A stretch of DNA of 64,000 nt from Heterodera schachtii (GCA_023374025.1 SIJG01000136.1:1-64000), one strand, 5' to 3'; shown: positions 21,681 to 34,592, numbered from the stretch's first letter. Notes: generated by a model not told the origin, from the letters alone. A program made the numbers and translations.

Positions 21681-22559
21681 TTAAAAACTTTAATTATGCA
21701 TAATTATTTTACCAGCAATTTTGTTAATTAGCTTTTAGTTCGAGTGTTTTTTATTAAAAAAACATCTAACAATATATGATTAACATTAAATATTCTGTTA
21801 GTTTATTTTTTTTTAATTAACTTAGTTGATCACTTTAACTCATTATTGTTTCGAAAAGGACGTGTGTTGGCAATTTTTGTCCAAAATTGTTTTGTATTTC
21901 AATTGTTCTTTTAATTAAATGTTTTTGTTTTCTTACTTGCCAGATTGATTAATTTATTTAAGATTATTTTCGCCTGTTTAATATTATTATTTGTTTTAAA
22001 TTTTTATTATTATAATTGAAAATAAATATTTTGTCCATTCACTTTTAATAAAATTTTAATAAAAAAGAATTTTCACTAATACTTTTGGTTGATTCTTTAA
22101 CAAAATGAAGTGAATATAATTATATTTTTTGCTTTTTTATTCTTATAACAATTATGTTCTTCATTCAAAATTTTTTTAGTCGTTCCATAACCATGGTTTC
22201 GTACCATTATTTCGCATGTAAAAATTTTACAATTTATTAAAAAATAAAAGTTAACTATTTAAAAAAAATTTATTTGAGCGATTTAAGCGGTTGCAATTCA
22301 GTGGTTATCAGGTCCATAATTTAATGTTTTCTTTTTGCGCTTTCTTCGTTTAATAACTGTAATTATGCATATTTATTTTACAAGCAAATTTCTCTGGATC
22401 ACAATGCGCTCGGTTAAATTAATGCATCGTCATAATCGATAGTGATGTTGGTTTTTACTTCTTAAATTCGGATTGATTTTGCAAAAACATTAATATTTTT
22501 GAATCATAATATGTATGTTTTAAAAAATCATTTCTTCGATTCGTTTTAAGAATAGGAGT
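21681..22559. other. AT-rich stretch
   Basis: No gene or strong repeat seen; T-rich on the plus strand like the rest of the left desert. Confidence 0.5.
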
Positions 22560-23110
22560 TTTCTAATTTTTCATTAAAATATTAAGTTTTTAAGAATACA
22601 TTTTAATTTTTAGGTATTTTATCATTTACTTACTTACTAAAAAAGATTTTTTATTTAATATTTAAATGATTTATATGAACGGGATGATTATCATTTATCA
22701 TTAAAACATTTTTTCTCGCTGACTGCCGACCTTTTTTGATTTTCTAAATCAAGAAATAATTATTATTTCTAGTTTATATTTGAAAAAAATTATTCACAGA
22801 ATCGGATGGTGATCTCTAATTAATTTTATTTATTAATAAGCTTAGTTACGTTTATTTTTCTGTAATTTTATATGACTGTGATTTTATATGCGTTTTTTCG
22901 TTCTTTATTCATCCAATGATGTCAAAGCAATGGGAAAATAACCTTTGCAATTTTAAATTTTGCTTTTAAACTATATTATAACCCTTTACTGATGCAAATT
23001 TATATAATATTTTTTTATGAATTTATTTTATTTTTAAAAAGTAAGATTTCGTTATAATTTATTAATTTTATTCAAATGTATGCATATTATGTTTTAAAAT
23101 TATACAACAT
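22560..23110 (+). repeat. ~0.5-kb T-rich repeat, plus copy, with inverted partner
   Basis: Carries AAAACATTTTTTCTCGCTGA, TCGGATGGTGATCTCTAATT and ACTGTGATTTTATATGCG. From 22838 to 23110 it is an almost exact reverse complement of 47945-48217, including the low-repeat text CCAATGATGTCAAAGCAATG. The neighbouring copy at 23300-23660 repeats most of it directly. Confidence 0.8.
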
Positions 23111-23299
23111 TTTCAAACATTTAGCACTAGCTTTTACCCTGTAAAATATCATGAAATTTTCTTTAAAAATTCGGAAATCGGAAGTCGGAAATCGGAATTC
23201 CGTGCCATCCCTGGTATAAATGTATATGAATTTCATAATTTTTATTTTATAGTATCATTGAAAGGCATAATATTTTAATTTAGTTTTGTTGTATTATTT

Positions 23300-23660
23300 T
23301 ATATTGCTGGAATTTTAAAAATTTATTTTTGTGTATTTTGTCATTTATTAACTTATTAAAAAAGTTTTTTATTTAGTATTTAATGATTTATATCAACGGT
23401 ATTTTTTAAATAAAATGATGATTATAATTTTTAAACCATAAAACATTTTTTCTCGCTGAATGGGCGATTTGGGTCTTCTGAGTCATGGAACTTAGATTTA
23501 CCTTTGAAAAAAATTATTACAGAATCTGATGGTGATCTGTAACTAATTTTATTTATTAATAAGCTTGGAGTTGCAATATATTTTTAAAAATTTTTATTTA
23601 TTTTAGTAATTTTATATGACTGTGATTATATGCGTTTTTCGTTCTTTATTTATCCATTTT
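23300..23660 (+). repeat. ~0.5-kb T-rich repeat, plus copy, adjacent duplicate
   Basis: Repeats the words of 22560-22960 in the same order (ATTTTGTCATTTATTAACTT, AACATTTTTTCTCGCTGAAT, TCTGATGGTGATCTGTAACT), so the pair arose by local duplication. Confidence 0.7.
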
Positions 23661-24189
23661 TTGACATTTTGCAGACAAAAATTATCTTATTTTTTCTAAT
23701 AAATTGATATATTAAAAAATAACTTAAATGTTCTATTGAATTGTTTTTTGTTATTTCATATTATTTTCAAACTTTCAGGCTGCCAAAGATTTAAATTCAA
23801 TTTTTGTATTTCTTGACGATAAAGGTCATTGTCACCGATTTTTTCATGGTCGTATTATTTATATTTAGTTTTTCGTGTAGGTATTTGATTTGAGTAACGA
23901 TGGCAATATTCAAAAAATACAAATAATACATTGATATTTTTTAAATTTATTTAACTCTTTTATTGCGATTTTAAATCGACCAATTTTTTAAATGCCTGTG
24001 ATTTTCTTATACATAGATATACTCTGCTCAATATTCATTATTACTTTTTTTAAATAGTCGACCAATTTCAATACCTAATCAAATTTAAACTAGCTAAATA
24101 ATGTGGGATTTATTCTTAGTTGCAATTAATTTTTGAACTTTTTCTTTCTAATGTTTTTCATAATTTATATGCAGAAAATGTATTGGTTA

Positions 24190-24440
24190 TTAAACGGCAC
24201 TGCCGGCGTAATAATATGGTAAGGAAAAATCACCAATTTTCATTTTCACAGTCAAAATGTCTTAAAATGAACAATTTCCACCAGCGGCGCCTATCAGCAC
24301 CGCCGGGCCATATTCTTTTTTCATAAAAACAGGCTCAAATCGCAAAAATTGAGTTTTTTGGGTGAAATGTTAACAAATTACTCAAATTTTCAAAATTTTC
24401 ACGGCGGTGCCTACCAGCGCCGCCGGCCCCAAAAAGACGC
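24190..24440. repeat. GC-rich hairpin motifs in AT-rich DNA
   Basis: Two full copies of a GC-rich motif: 24284-24308 (GGCGCCTATCAGCACCGCC) and 24402-24425, where CGGCGGTGC pairs with GCGCCGCCG around the loop CTACCA. A fragment (GGCACTGCCGGCG) lies at 24196. The same motif returns at 28369 and, inverted, at 28605. The surrounding text (CTCAAATCGCAAAAATTGAG, GTTAACAAATTACTC) resembles 28630-28670 read in reverse. Confidence 0.65.
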
Positions 24441-24654
24441 CGTTAATAACTTTTTAATTTGGTAATTTTTCAAAATGTTGATTTTACATTAATATTCATT
24501 TTTTAATTTATGAACGGAAAATGGAAATGCACTTTTGCTCTATGCAAAAAAAAAACGAATGAATTAATGTGGTCATTGGGAGAAGAACCAATTTATGCAA
24601 TTGGAGGATAATGGCAATGGAACGCTGGCACCGCGTCCTTTTATATTGATTAAT

Positions 24655-24806
24655 AGAAGGGCTGTAGAGAGAGAGAAGGGGGGGGGCAAGCGAGAGAGAG
24701 TGTTAAACGAGAGAGGGCGAGGGGGAGAGAAAGACGTGGGGGAGGGAAAGAGAAAGCGAAGAGAGAGAGGGAGGGGGAGGGAACGAGAGAGAGAGAAAGG
24801 TGGGGC
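24655..24806. repeat. GA-rich simple-sequence tract
   Basis: AGAGAGAGAGAAGGGGGGGG-type purine tract on the plus strand. The open frames over it on both strands are low-complexity artefacts. A CT-rich tract at 27888-28015 mirrors it on the other side of the AP-2 gene. Confidence 0.9.
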
Positions 24807-25022
24807 ATAGAAAAATGCGTTTTTTTCAGACAAAAATTGAGAAAAAATAATTCTATTCACTGGTTGGTTACAGTAGCAAATGAGGTACTTTTCCTTTATA
24901 AAATTTTTTTAGCAAATATTGGCACTTTTTAAATCAAAAACTTTGTCAAAAAAAAATTGTCGGAAGAATTTTTGAGAAAATTTTTTTTTATTTTTGGTGA
25001 TTCTTAGGGGTGTATTTTCCGT

Positions 25023-25028
25023 TTTATT
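25023..25028 (-). other. Polyadenylation signal downstream of the AP-2 gene
   Basis: AATAAA on the minus strand about 55 bases after the stop codon of the last AP-2 exon. It falls inside a dispersed repeat (24940-25045) that also occurs at 26770-26950 and 42970-43150, so the signal may have come with the repeat. Confidence 0.4.
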
Positions 25029-25082
25029 GTATTTTTGCTAACATTGTACTTCCGGGTTCAGGTTCAGACCAACACCAAATTA

Positions 25083-27629
25083 TTAAGTCGGCTCACTTTT
25101 TGGCTGCTTCGTTATGGTCGTTGAGCTTTGGTCGACTTTATGGAGGTCCAAAATTCGATAGAGAAATTTGCTAAATAGGCTAAAATTAATTATATAATTG
25201 AATTTTAAGACGAAGAGCGGTTTAAATGATATAAAAAATAAATTGATAAAAACGGAAATATGGAAAAAAATTTAAATTAAGGACAATTGAGTAGAGAAAA
25301 TTTTAGTATTTTTTAAAAATTAAAATTAATGAAATTATGTTAATTTAAATTAGAAAATTCCTAAAAAATAATATATTTTTATAAACTGTTTGCTTTTTTA
25401 ACGCGTCCTGAACATTGCTAACATCTGCAATTTAAAATAACAAAATATTTTAATGAATATTAAAATAAAATATTTTTTTAATTTCATGGAATATAAACAA
25501 TATTTTTCAAGAAAAAATTCGCTTAAAAGCATTATCTCAATAAATTTTTTAAGTTGACAATTTTTAATTTTAATTGGTATCCAAACTGCAAGAGAATGCG
25601 TCGCAACAGCTTGGATGGGATAATCGCGCTGACAAATTGAGCGAAAATCCATGGCCAACTTAATTAAAAAATAAATAAATTTAGAATAATTTAAAAATGG
25701 GCCATGTTTTTGGGCTAATTTTTTTTTAATTTTAATTTTTCTATTTTTTACTGGCAAATAAAAACCCCAATTAAAATGTGAATGTGATCAACTTGCCTGA
25801 TCAGCTTCCTGCTCCACCAGCAGACTTGAGAAGCAGCTCAATGCGCTCTGTTTTCGTCGTCCTACCGCCAGCTCAACACCGTACATCTATGATGAAATTC
25901 ACATGGGATTTAATGACAAATTAATATTATCAATCATCAATAATGATCAAACTTTGAATTTCAAAAAATAGTACAGTAATATTAAATAAGTTAGGGCCGA
26001 AACCCTGACTTAAAGCTTCAATCGGGATCAGACAAGATTGGTAAGCAGAAAATTGATGAAAACATTTCTGATGATATCATAATTTCAACAATTTAATACT
26101 GACCAGCCAAAATATCTTGCTGCTGATCAGCTCAGATCACTTTCGAATATTCAAAAATTGCTTCTTTTTTTCAAAAACTCCGGAGGAGCCAACCGTCGTT
26201 GGATCTCACCAATTGAGACACGGTACTTGTTTTGATTAGAGAGCAGTGTGAGACGGCCCGGCACATTAATTGAATTTCAAATTTCAAATTAAATTTACAT
26301 TTTTTGATATCAATTTAAAGCTCTTAGAATCCTTATTAGTTTGCATTAACTTTCAAAAAAATTATAGCACATTTGAAAACTGATCCTTTGAGTACTTTTG
26401 GCCATAATTTTGTTCAAATTTGAATGAAATTTTTAAAATTTTGTAGGCTATTAGAAAACACTTAGGGCTATCGAAATAACAAGAATTAAAAATTCCAATT
26501 GCTTTAGAACAAAGTTGGGGTAAAATTTTTTTTTGTTAAACATTTTTATTTTAAAATTCTTTTGTTTGGCAACTAAAATTAAAATGAAATAAATTAAGGA
26601 ATTTGTATGATTAGTAGGGATACGATTTTTAGGCAAAAGCCTATTTTTTCCTGAGCTCCCCGTGGCCTGAAACGCACGAAAAACATATTTTGAGCTGTTG
26701 TTAAGCTACTTTTGGAGTTATTAGTGCGTGTTTTCTAGGCTTTTATTTTTAGAACCTAAAAAGCCCAAAATTTTTGAAAGAGCATATTTTTGCCTATTTT
26801 GGCGTTTTGCCGAAATTTTGTCAACAAAAATGCAATAAAAACGAAAAATACACCCCTAATAATCGACGCAAAATTTTCTGTAAATAAACCTCCTAAGAAA
26901 TGAAAAATTTTCTCAAAAATCGTCTTTTAAAATTTTTTTTTTGACAAATTTTTGAATTTAAAAATTAATGTATTCAATACTGATTTGATTTATTTTTTTA
27001 CCTTTTGAATGAATTTTGCCATTTTACACCCATAAAAATGAGGTTTTATAGTGTCTATTTCCATTTTTTAGTTCCTATTTTGGGGTTCTTTAGAGCCTAG
27101 AGCTTCCTATTTTGGCAGTTTTTAGGGCCTAAAAATCATATCCCTAATGATTATTTAAAAGCAGTTTTATATGTTTTGGAAGATATACAAAAAAATTTCC
27201 TACCGTATAATCTTCTGATGAGCACAAAGTGCTGTCTTCGTCCTTTCGATTCTGCTGTTGTTCAAGGCCAGAGTTCAAATTTGCAACCATTGTTGGCGTT
27301 GTGCAATCGCGGTTTGTCTGCACAAAAAAATGATTTTTTAATTTTTTTCTTTTGATAAAAGATTTAAATTTTAAAAATTATTTAAGTTTTTGATTAAGAT
27401 TTACATGTTTTGCTCCCTAAAATTTTTTTAATAAACAATTTTAAATGTCTTTTTTCATGCCTATTTTGTAGATTTTTGTGCCTTTTTCATACTTTTTTTT
27501 TGCAATTTTCTACTAATTGTTATGAATTTTTTAAAACTCTCACCTTTTTAATTTTTTTTTTTTGGTTTTTACCAAATTTTCTTCGTCCTCCGTCCTCCTC
27601 TTTTTGGGATTTACAGTTGGACTTTCCAT
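25083..27629 (-). CDS. AP-2-family transcription factor gene, probably decaying
   Basis: Nuclear DNA-binding factor of the TFAP2/APTF family. Exon 1 27629-27573 encodes [19 protein letters not shown] (nuclear-signal-like PKKRR) and ends at GTAAAA; exon 2 27317-27204 lies between TTTGTGCAG and GTAGGA, both phase 0. Block 3, 26264-26172, reads [19 protein letters not shown] then [12 protein letters not shown], a close match to the start of the AP-2 DNA-binding domain. Block 4, 25886-25797, has [11 protein letters not shown] and LLVEQEADQ and ends at an unusual GC donor (GCAAGT). Block 5, from 25658, continues [19 protein letters not shown]. Weaker: 25424-25387, and a last exon 25179-25083 ([15 protein letters not shown], then stop). 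Oddities: no AG acceptor lies between an in-frame stop and VPGRL, block 3 runs into a stop, about 24 residues before block 4 are missing, and most of the helix-span-helix dimer domain is not found. Family identity is strong; function is doubtful. Confidence 0.72.
26600..27160. repeat. Dispersed repeat in the AP-2 intron
   Basis: Contains GCCTATTTTGGCGTTTTGCC and ACGAAAAATACACCCCTAAT, which reappear inverted at 42970-43150 and in part at 24940-25045. A shorter inverted echo (TTTAGGCAAAAGCCTATTTT and CTATTTTGGCAG-TTTTTAGG near 27105) suggests a worn inverted-repeat element. It explains the length of the second intron. Confidence 0.65.
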
Positions 27630-27751
27630 GAATAAAAACAGAGAATGAATTAAATGCAATAAATGTGTAAATGCTTAAACAAATGAATGAGAGTGACAAC
27701 GGAATGAGTTTAGAAAAGATGGCACAAAAAGTGGGAGGGCAGAGAAAAAAA

Positions 27752-27780
27752 AATGCCGCCGGCTAATTGCCGTTGGCATT
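27752..27780. repeat. Short GC-rich hairpin upstream of the AP-2 gene
   Basis: AATGCCGCCGGC and GCCGTTGGCATT pair over 10 of 12 positions around a TAATT loop, 120 bases upstream of the AP-2 start codon. It could be a regulatory palindrome or a relic of the GC-hairpin family found nearby. Confidence 0.4.
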
Positions 27781-27887
27781 GATCAAGAAATTCAAATCCT
27801 TTTGAAGCAACGATTTTTTTAAATAATTACTAGAGTTGAGCGGGACCGGGAATTTTTTTTTTCAAAATCAGAACGCCAAAATTTAAC

Positions 27888-28015
27888 TCTTTTTCTCTCT
27901 CTCCTTTCTCTGTCTCTCTCCCTCAATCTCTCTCATCTCTTTGCTCTCCGACTCCAACTCTCTCCATCCCTCCTTCTCACTCCTCTCTGACTCTCTCCAC
28001 CATTCTCTCACTGCC
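27888..28015. repeat. CT-rich simple-sequence tract
   Basis: TCTCTCTCTCC-type pyrimidine tract on the plus strand, upstream of the AP-2 gene. Open frames here are low-complexity only. Just to the right, ACCCGTTGGATG (28028) and CATCCAATGGGT (28078) form a 12-base inverted repeat with one mismatch. Confidence 0.9.
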
Positions 28016-28185
28016 AAAAAGACGCTGACCCGTTGGATGACCAATGGCGTTATCTCAGCACATCTTTTGGCTTGACCCATCCAATGGGTTCTTTCCCTCC
28101 TCTCCCACATTCCAATTCATCATCGTATTTTGCTCCGTAATCAATTCTTTCTCCAATTTTTATATTTTTGCCTCTATGTATTACG

Positions 28186-28941
28186 GTTTAAACCAGGGTT
28201 TCGATCTCAAAATTTTGAAAATCCTCATTTCAGCCACAAAAAATCCTCATTTGCCACTAAAATACCTCAAATATATCCTCATTTGGCATGAAAAGTCCTC
28301 ATTTTTAAAAAACATAAAAAAAGCAAACAAAACCAATTAGGAGTCATATTTTTCGTTTGAAACAACCACGGCGCCTATCAGCGCCGCCGGACCTTTTTTT
28401 CTTAAAAAATTGGCCCAAGAATCACAAAATTTGCAATTTTTAGTAAAAATCTATAACAATCTCATTTAAAACCACAAAAAAAATAAAAAATTCGATTTTT
28501 ATTGTTTTAATAAATTGACAATTCTCTTAAATGTTTTGCTTTTAAATTGCTTTTTTTGTGCGCGTTTTTTCCAAAAAAAGACTTTTGGGAACGTTGGGAG
28601 GGGGTCCGGCAGTGCCGACAGGCGCTGCCGGAAAAAATTTGAGATTTTGAGTGCGATTTGTTAACAGATTTATCAAAAAAATAATTTTGACTGGTGCTTT
28701 TTCGAAAAAATGTTTAAGATTTGAAGAAAAAGTTCGAACATTTTGCCAAATAATACACCTAATTTTTCAAAAAATCATGCGTTTTAGTCACTTTTTTATC
28801 AAAAGAACACAAAATTCCTCAAAATTCTCAAAAGACCACAAAAATCCGTAAATCCTCAGTTTCAAAAAAAAATCCTCTTTTACCCTCTAAAAGACCACAA
28901 AATGAGGAAAAATACTCAGATATCGAAACCCTAGTTTAAAC
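28186..28941. mobile_element. 756-bp inverted-repeat element with inner GC hairpins
   Basis: The ends GTTTAAACCAGGGTTTCGAT and, reading in from the right, GTTTAAACTAGGGTTTCGAT differ at one position. Inside, the GC motif at 28369-28390 is matched by an inverted copy at 28605-28632, so a second inverted repeat is nested within. The phrase AAAATCCTCATTT recurs several times near both ends. No protein is encoded. Confidence 0.75.
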
Positions 28942-31900
28942 GGGATCGAATCTAAAATTTAAAAAATTAAATTATCAAATAAAAAAAAACAGACTTCGGA
29001 GAAAAAACTGGAAAATTTTGCTAAATTTCTTTTGTTTCAAATCTTTTATTTTAACAATTTTTTCAATCAAAATTAATAAAACATTTTTAAATTTTTCGCC
29101 TCCCAATATCGATAATAATAACTTTTTTTGTGCTACGTTTTTTAAAAAACTTCGAAAATTTCAAAATAAATTAATTTATGAAATTAATAAAATTTGGGTC
29201 GTTACTCAAAAAATTCAGAATATTGCTGTCAAATCGGGACATTTTTATTTTAAGTTTTTGATCCTGCAAATAAGAACATTTTGGTTACTAGTGCCGTTCA
29301 CCCCCTCCCCTTTTGAAAAAAGATTCCATTTAAGGCTTTTCGGGGGCATTGAACCCGAATCTAACATCTATTTCACCTCATTTCGAACCCCAGAAAACTC
29401 GAAATTCAAATTAATCTCAAAATTCAAATTTATACAAAAATTTTAAAAGGTTTAAGAAAGCACCCAAGAAAAAAGATGAAACGTAAATTTTAAATGTAAT
29501 TAAAGATGTCAAAATGAAAAATTAAAACCAAACCATTTAATAAATGCGTAAAATTTAAAAATAAAGTCACGTCTTAATCCTGGTACCTAATACAAGTAAA
29601 AAAATCAAATTATTGTAAAAAGTTTAATCTTCAACTAATTTGATTAAATATACTTCATATTCAAATAAATTTTAATAAAATAAAATATTATTACGTATTT
29701 ATTTTTTATAGCATGATTAATTTATAGTTAAGAAAAAGAAACGATAATACTTGTACATCCATAGAGAAATCTTTTTAAATAAAAATAAATAAATCTATGT
29801 AATAAAAATTAATTTGAGGAAAAATATTGTTAATTATTGATGGTCTCTACGAGTGTTATGATAATAAAATTCATCTTAAAATTAAAATTTAGTAATTAAA
29901 AGTTATATAGCAACAATTAACGAAGGGGAGTCTATTAAAAATGCAGAGCGATTAAGTTTTATTTTATATATTACAATATTCCCTTTACATTTATATGATT
30001 TTAGAATAAAAAATTAATTTTTTAAATAACAATTAAACTTATTTCAAACTGTAAAACTATACACTAAAAAACAACAAAAGCAAAATAAAATTTTAATAAA
30101 TAACTTACTCCTTGTGCCGATTCGATTTCCAAAAAGTAAATCAAAAACAAATAAATTAGATTAAAAATATTAATGATAAATTCCATCTGTAATTATTTTT
30201 TATTAATCATGAAAAAAAAATAACAATAAATATCATTGAAAAATAAAAATTTCTGACCGATAAAATAAAAATGTTTAATATTCTTCATATTCAAGGCTTA
30301 ATATCAAAATCAAGATAATTAATAAAAATTTAATTTAAAATTGAAAGTTAAATCGTTATTTATATACATAAAGATAAATTATTCTTCTGCATGTCTGAAA
30401 AACTTAAAGAAACAAAACTGTGCGCATGAGCTGAAGATATAGAGAAAATATTTAAATAAATCTTCATAAAGTTTATATTTATACTAAAAATTACATGTAC
30501 TAAGAAAATACCAATTCTTCCTGCCCAGATAATTTGTGTTTATATTTATGCAAAAATAATAGCAAAACAAAAATCTAATTCAAATAAATTAAAAATTAAT
30601 TTTAAATTTATATACAATTAAAATTTAAAATTACCATTTAGTAGACGGAAGCATCAGTGTGGCAAAAAAATTTTCTGACGATACGATGCCAAATAATTAT
30701 TTTAATAAACTATTCCAAAATATCGATGTTAGAAGTCAAATAAATATTCTTTCCAATAATTAATAGATTAAACAAATTTTAATCTTTAATCAAAAATTTA
30801 CACCAAAATGACTAAAAAATATTATTTATATACGGGAACTATTACTTACAATTTGTAAAAAGAAAAACAAGTTACAAAACTAATCAACTAGTCTAATTGA
30901 AAAAAATATAAGTTAACATTTTGCATTAAAATGTATATTTTTAAATATTTATTAAATGCGCTCCATAATTATTCTTATTATTTAGTTTTTAATACAACTC
31001 TAATTATTACTATTAAAAAGGTGCTCTTTAGAGGAGTAAATAATATAAATAGCTAAATATTTTATTATTAGTTTTATAATAGACAAGAAATAATCATTAC
31101 AATTATTAAATATAAATTAAAAGTTAGTTCGAATATTGCTTGCTCAAACCATATACAAAACCTTTTTACACGAACGCCTTTTACTAATTGCATTTAGGCC
31201 ATGCCTTTTTAATCTATTTTGAACACAAAATCGTCGATAAATATGTAAACAGATATGAATTAATCAATTCTAACACGATTAAATTAGTCAAAATTAATTT
31301 TTATTATTTTAAATTTCATTGATATGGGCTAATGCAAGTTGTGAAACATTTTATAAAATTGAAACAAAACAATAATTTTATTCTTCATTCGTCATAAAAC
31401 AAAATTTTATTTTATAAGGTGTTGACGAAATCTGTTCGGAAAAAAGAAAGCTGGACAAAATATTTAATGATATGAATAAAAGGCAGTTAAGTAATTAATA
31501 ATAATAATTATTTTATAAGCTAATGAAATATATGAATAAAAATTAATAAATGAAGAAAAAATAGAAACTTTACGAGATTCTCGACAATTGCATATAAAAT
31601 TTACTTTTAAATTAGTTAATAAAAACTGATATTAGCAATTATAAAAATTCTTCAATTTAACCAAAAATAATCATTAAATATAAATTATACAAGCATATAT
31701 TGCAAAGTTTAATTCACTAACATAGACAAGCAATGTGCATTTCAAAAAAGAAAAATGACTGTATCACGTTTGCACAGGGCATAAATTTCTTTTTACTCGT
31801 TAATTATTTAAATTAAATAAAAATTAATAATGATTTATTAAATTCAAAAATAATTGCCATATGAAAATAGATAAAAATATTTAAATTAAGTTTCATCAAC

Positions 31901-34342
31901 TATAATTAAAAAAGTTAAGCAATAAATTATCAAAGAAACTATATTAGTAGCCTTTTGAGTGACCAAAAAAATAAACAAAATATTTAATTATAAATTAAAG
32001 TAGAAAAAAAGTAAAATAAAATATTAATTATTTTAAATTTTTAATAAAATTATAGTCTTATAAGAATAATGAAGGAAAAGATAATTTTAATAAAAAAATC
32101 ATTAAGTTGAAAAATTAACAAATATACGAGATTAAAAAAAAGAAAAGCATATTTGGGTATTGTCTAGAAAGCTGCAAGTGGATTTTGAAAAATTTCAATC
32201 TTCATAAATATATTTAAATAAAATAACTTTGATAAGCAATTCATAAATATTTATTTTTTATGTTCAAAAAATTAAAACAATGTCATAAAAATTACTGTAA
32301 TTTGAAAATATTTAAAATTAGCTTAAATAATATAAGTTAACAAATTAAAAATTATAATTCAAAATTTAGTGCATTTTTTTAACTGTTCCCATATACACGC
32401 AAAACATATCGATGGAGACTGCTTGAAAATTATTATGAAGGCTATAATTAAAAAAAACTAAACTAACATTTTACAATGAAATATTTTTTTATAATTAATA
32501 AAAACAAAACAATTCGTCAACATTCTGCATTAAACATCCATGTCGCTGCACGTGCTTGCTTTGGTGCTAATCACGCATATGCTGCATATGCCACTATGAG
32601 AAGCGTCTGAACATTTATAATTAAATAGATTTTTTATAAAAGTGCAAAAATAAATAAGAAGGATGGTTGTAAAACATAAGATACATATATTTAAATAAAT
32701 TAAAACCAAAAAATAATACAGCAATTTAAAATACAGAAAACCTTTATTTAAATTGAGTAATAAAACGTAATTATTTGTTAATACCTGTGGTATATCAATT
32801 AAACGGTTCAAAAGTAAAAAACAGTTAAAAACTTTAATTTGCCAACAAAAGATTTGAATATCAAATTTATAATGAATATTTTTATACTTGTCATTAATTA
32901 ATTCCTTAACAACTTGTTTGTATTAAAACATGATAAAAATAACCAGGAATAACTAATTAAGTAATACTGTTTAATAAATAAATCCTCAACAAAAATTAAC
33001 ATTAATGACAAATAAATTTTTGAACACAATTTACTAATTGTTTTTCATATATCATTCGAAGGAAACAAAAGAAATTACTATTAAAATGCTTTCTATAAAA
33101 AAAAATATAAAAGTAGCAAATACCAAAGAAAAATTAAGTTTAAATATTAAATATTAATTATAATATTTTGAAATATAGAAAAAAACACTATAAAAGAAAC
33201 AGATTTGACGAAGAAAGGCCCGATCAGAAATTATCTTGTACTATTGATAATCAAAGTTCTTTTTTTGAAGTTAGCCTAATTACCGCTGAATAATCTATTA
33301 TTGTATTAAACAAACAAAATTAATTTTAAAAGTTATACATAATCAAAATAAATAATAAAAAAGAGTAACAATTATAATTTTAAATAATATTATTAGTAAA
33401 TAATTATTTATAATAAAACAGAAAAATTCAATAATTTCGTATTCCATCACAGGCGAATAAATATCCTCCCAAACCCAATGTGAACAAAAAATCAGAAAAA
33501 TTCAATAATTAATTTTTATAAAAGTAATTAGCCTTAAAGTTTTCATCAACAAAGTTTTGTTCATATACAATAAAAGTATTCACTTAAGGCCTGGAGCCCA
33601 AAAATACAATTTTTATTTGTGTTCGAGCTATGTAAAGTTTATAAATATTAATGCCATAAAAATAATTATTTTGCTAAGCTTTAGCAGACGCAGTGATTAA
33701 ATAAGTGAGGCTACAGGAGTATTCTACACTTGATAAAATAAATTCGATGCACATAAAGGAAAAAAACATTGTTGACTATTTAATATTATTTATAAAAGAA
33801 AATTTAAGTTTAATTTTTGATATAAGATCAGACATTTATTTTAATATAAAATATAATGACTAGTCAATATTAATAATTTACCATTATATACCAAAATATT
33901 CACCAATAGTATAAGGAATGGAAAGATGATGAAAAGGAAAATGTCATTATTTAATTAATTTAAATAGCTGATAGCCAATAGTTTTTCAAAATAAAATTTC
34001 TATTTAATAACATTATTTTTGACACAGAATTCTATTTTATAACTTATGCACTAACGATATTCAGTTAATATTTTAATCATATTAGAATAAAACAAATATA
34101 TTAAAGTATATGGATTTGAAAATAAGAACTTAGCTTATTTTATTAAAAAAATGTTAATGTTAAAATCATAAATATAAAATAAAAAAATTCGTTTTTTACA
34201 GAACTTTAAACAACTTAAGAAATAATATACAAATCATTTTAAAAAAATTAGAAAGGAATAAAACATTAATGTTCCTCTAAATATTGTTATTAGAAAAAAA
34301 GCCATACAATGATTATTAATGTAAAAAGATAAAAAAGAAAAT
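28942..34342. other. A-rich gene-poor desert
   Basis: From about 29.5 kb the plus strand changes from T-rich to A-rich. No gene seen. A block near 31230-31340 (ACAGATATGAATTA, GCTAATGCAAGT) recurs directly at 44010-44210, showing that dispersed repeats with one orientation make up part of this desert. Confidence 0.55.
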
Positions 34343-34347
34343 AATTT
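34343..34347. other. Target-site duplication, left
   Basis: AATTT immediately left of the first LTR, identical to 37583-37587. Confidence 0.85.
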
Positions 34348-34592
34348 TGTTGTGCCGGTGGACAACACAATAAAATATTTTTATTGAAGAAAATGGAAAA
34401 ATAAAATACAAATAATTTGGTCGGAGGAATGGAGCAAAAATAGGAGGGAAAACAATGCGAAGGCAAATTGGAAAGAGAATGAATTGGGGAAATGAGTGGA
34501 AGGAATTAATGGGAAGGCGACAATCGATAATTGGTCGGTCAAAGAACGGACCCAATGATAAACAATTATTTGAATTGTGGGTCGCCCCAACA
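34348..34592 (-). repeat. LTR copy 1
   Basis: 245 bp, TG...CA on the minus strand. The open frames inside it on both strands are repeated in every LTR copy and are not genes. Confidence 0.9.

Noticed and set aside
24573..24860. Arg/Glu- or Ser/Pro-rich open frames
   Set aside because: They overlie a GA/CT simple-sequence tract.
29018..29446. 142-codon plus-strand open frame
   Set aside because: AT-driven composition rich in Phe, Asn, Lys and Ile, with no motif and no repeat or splice support.
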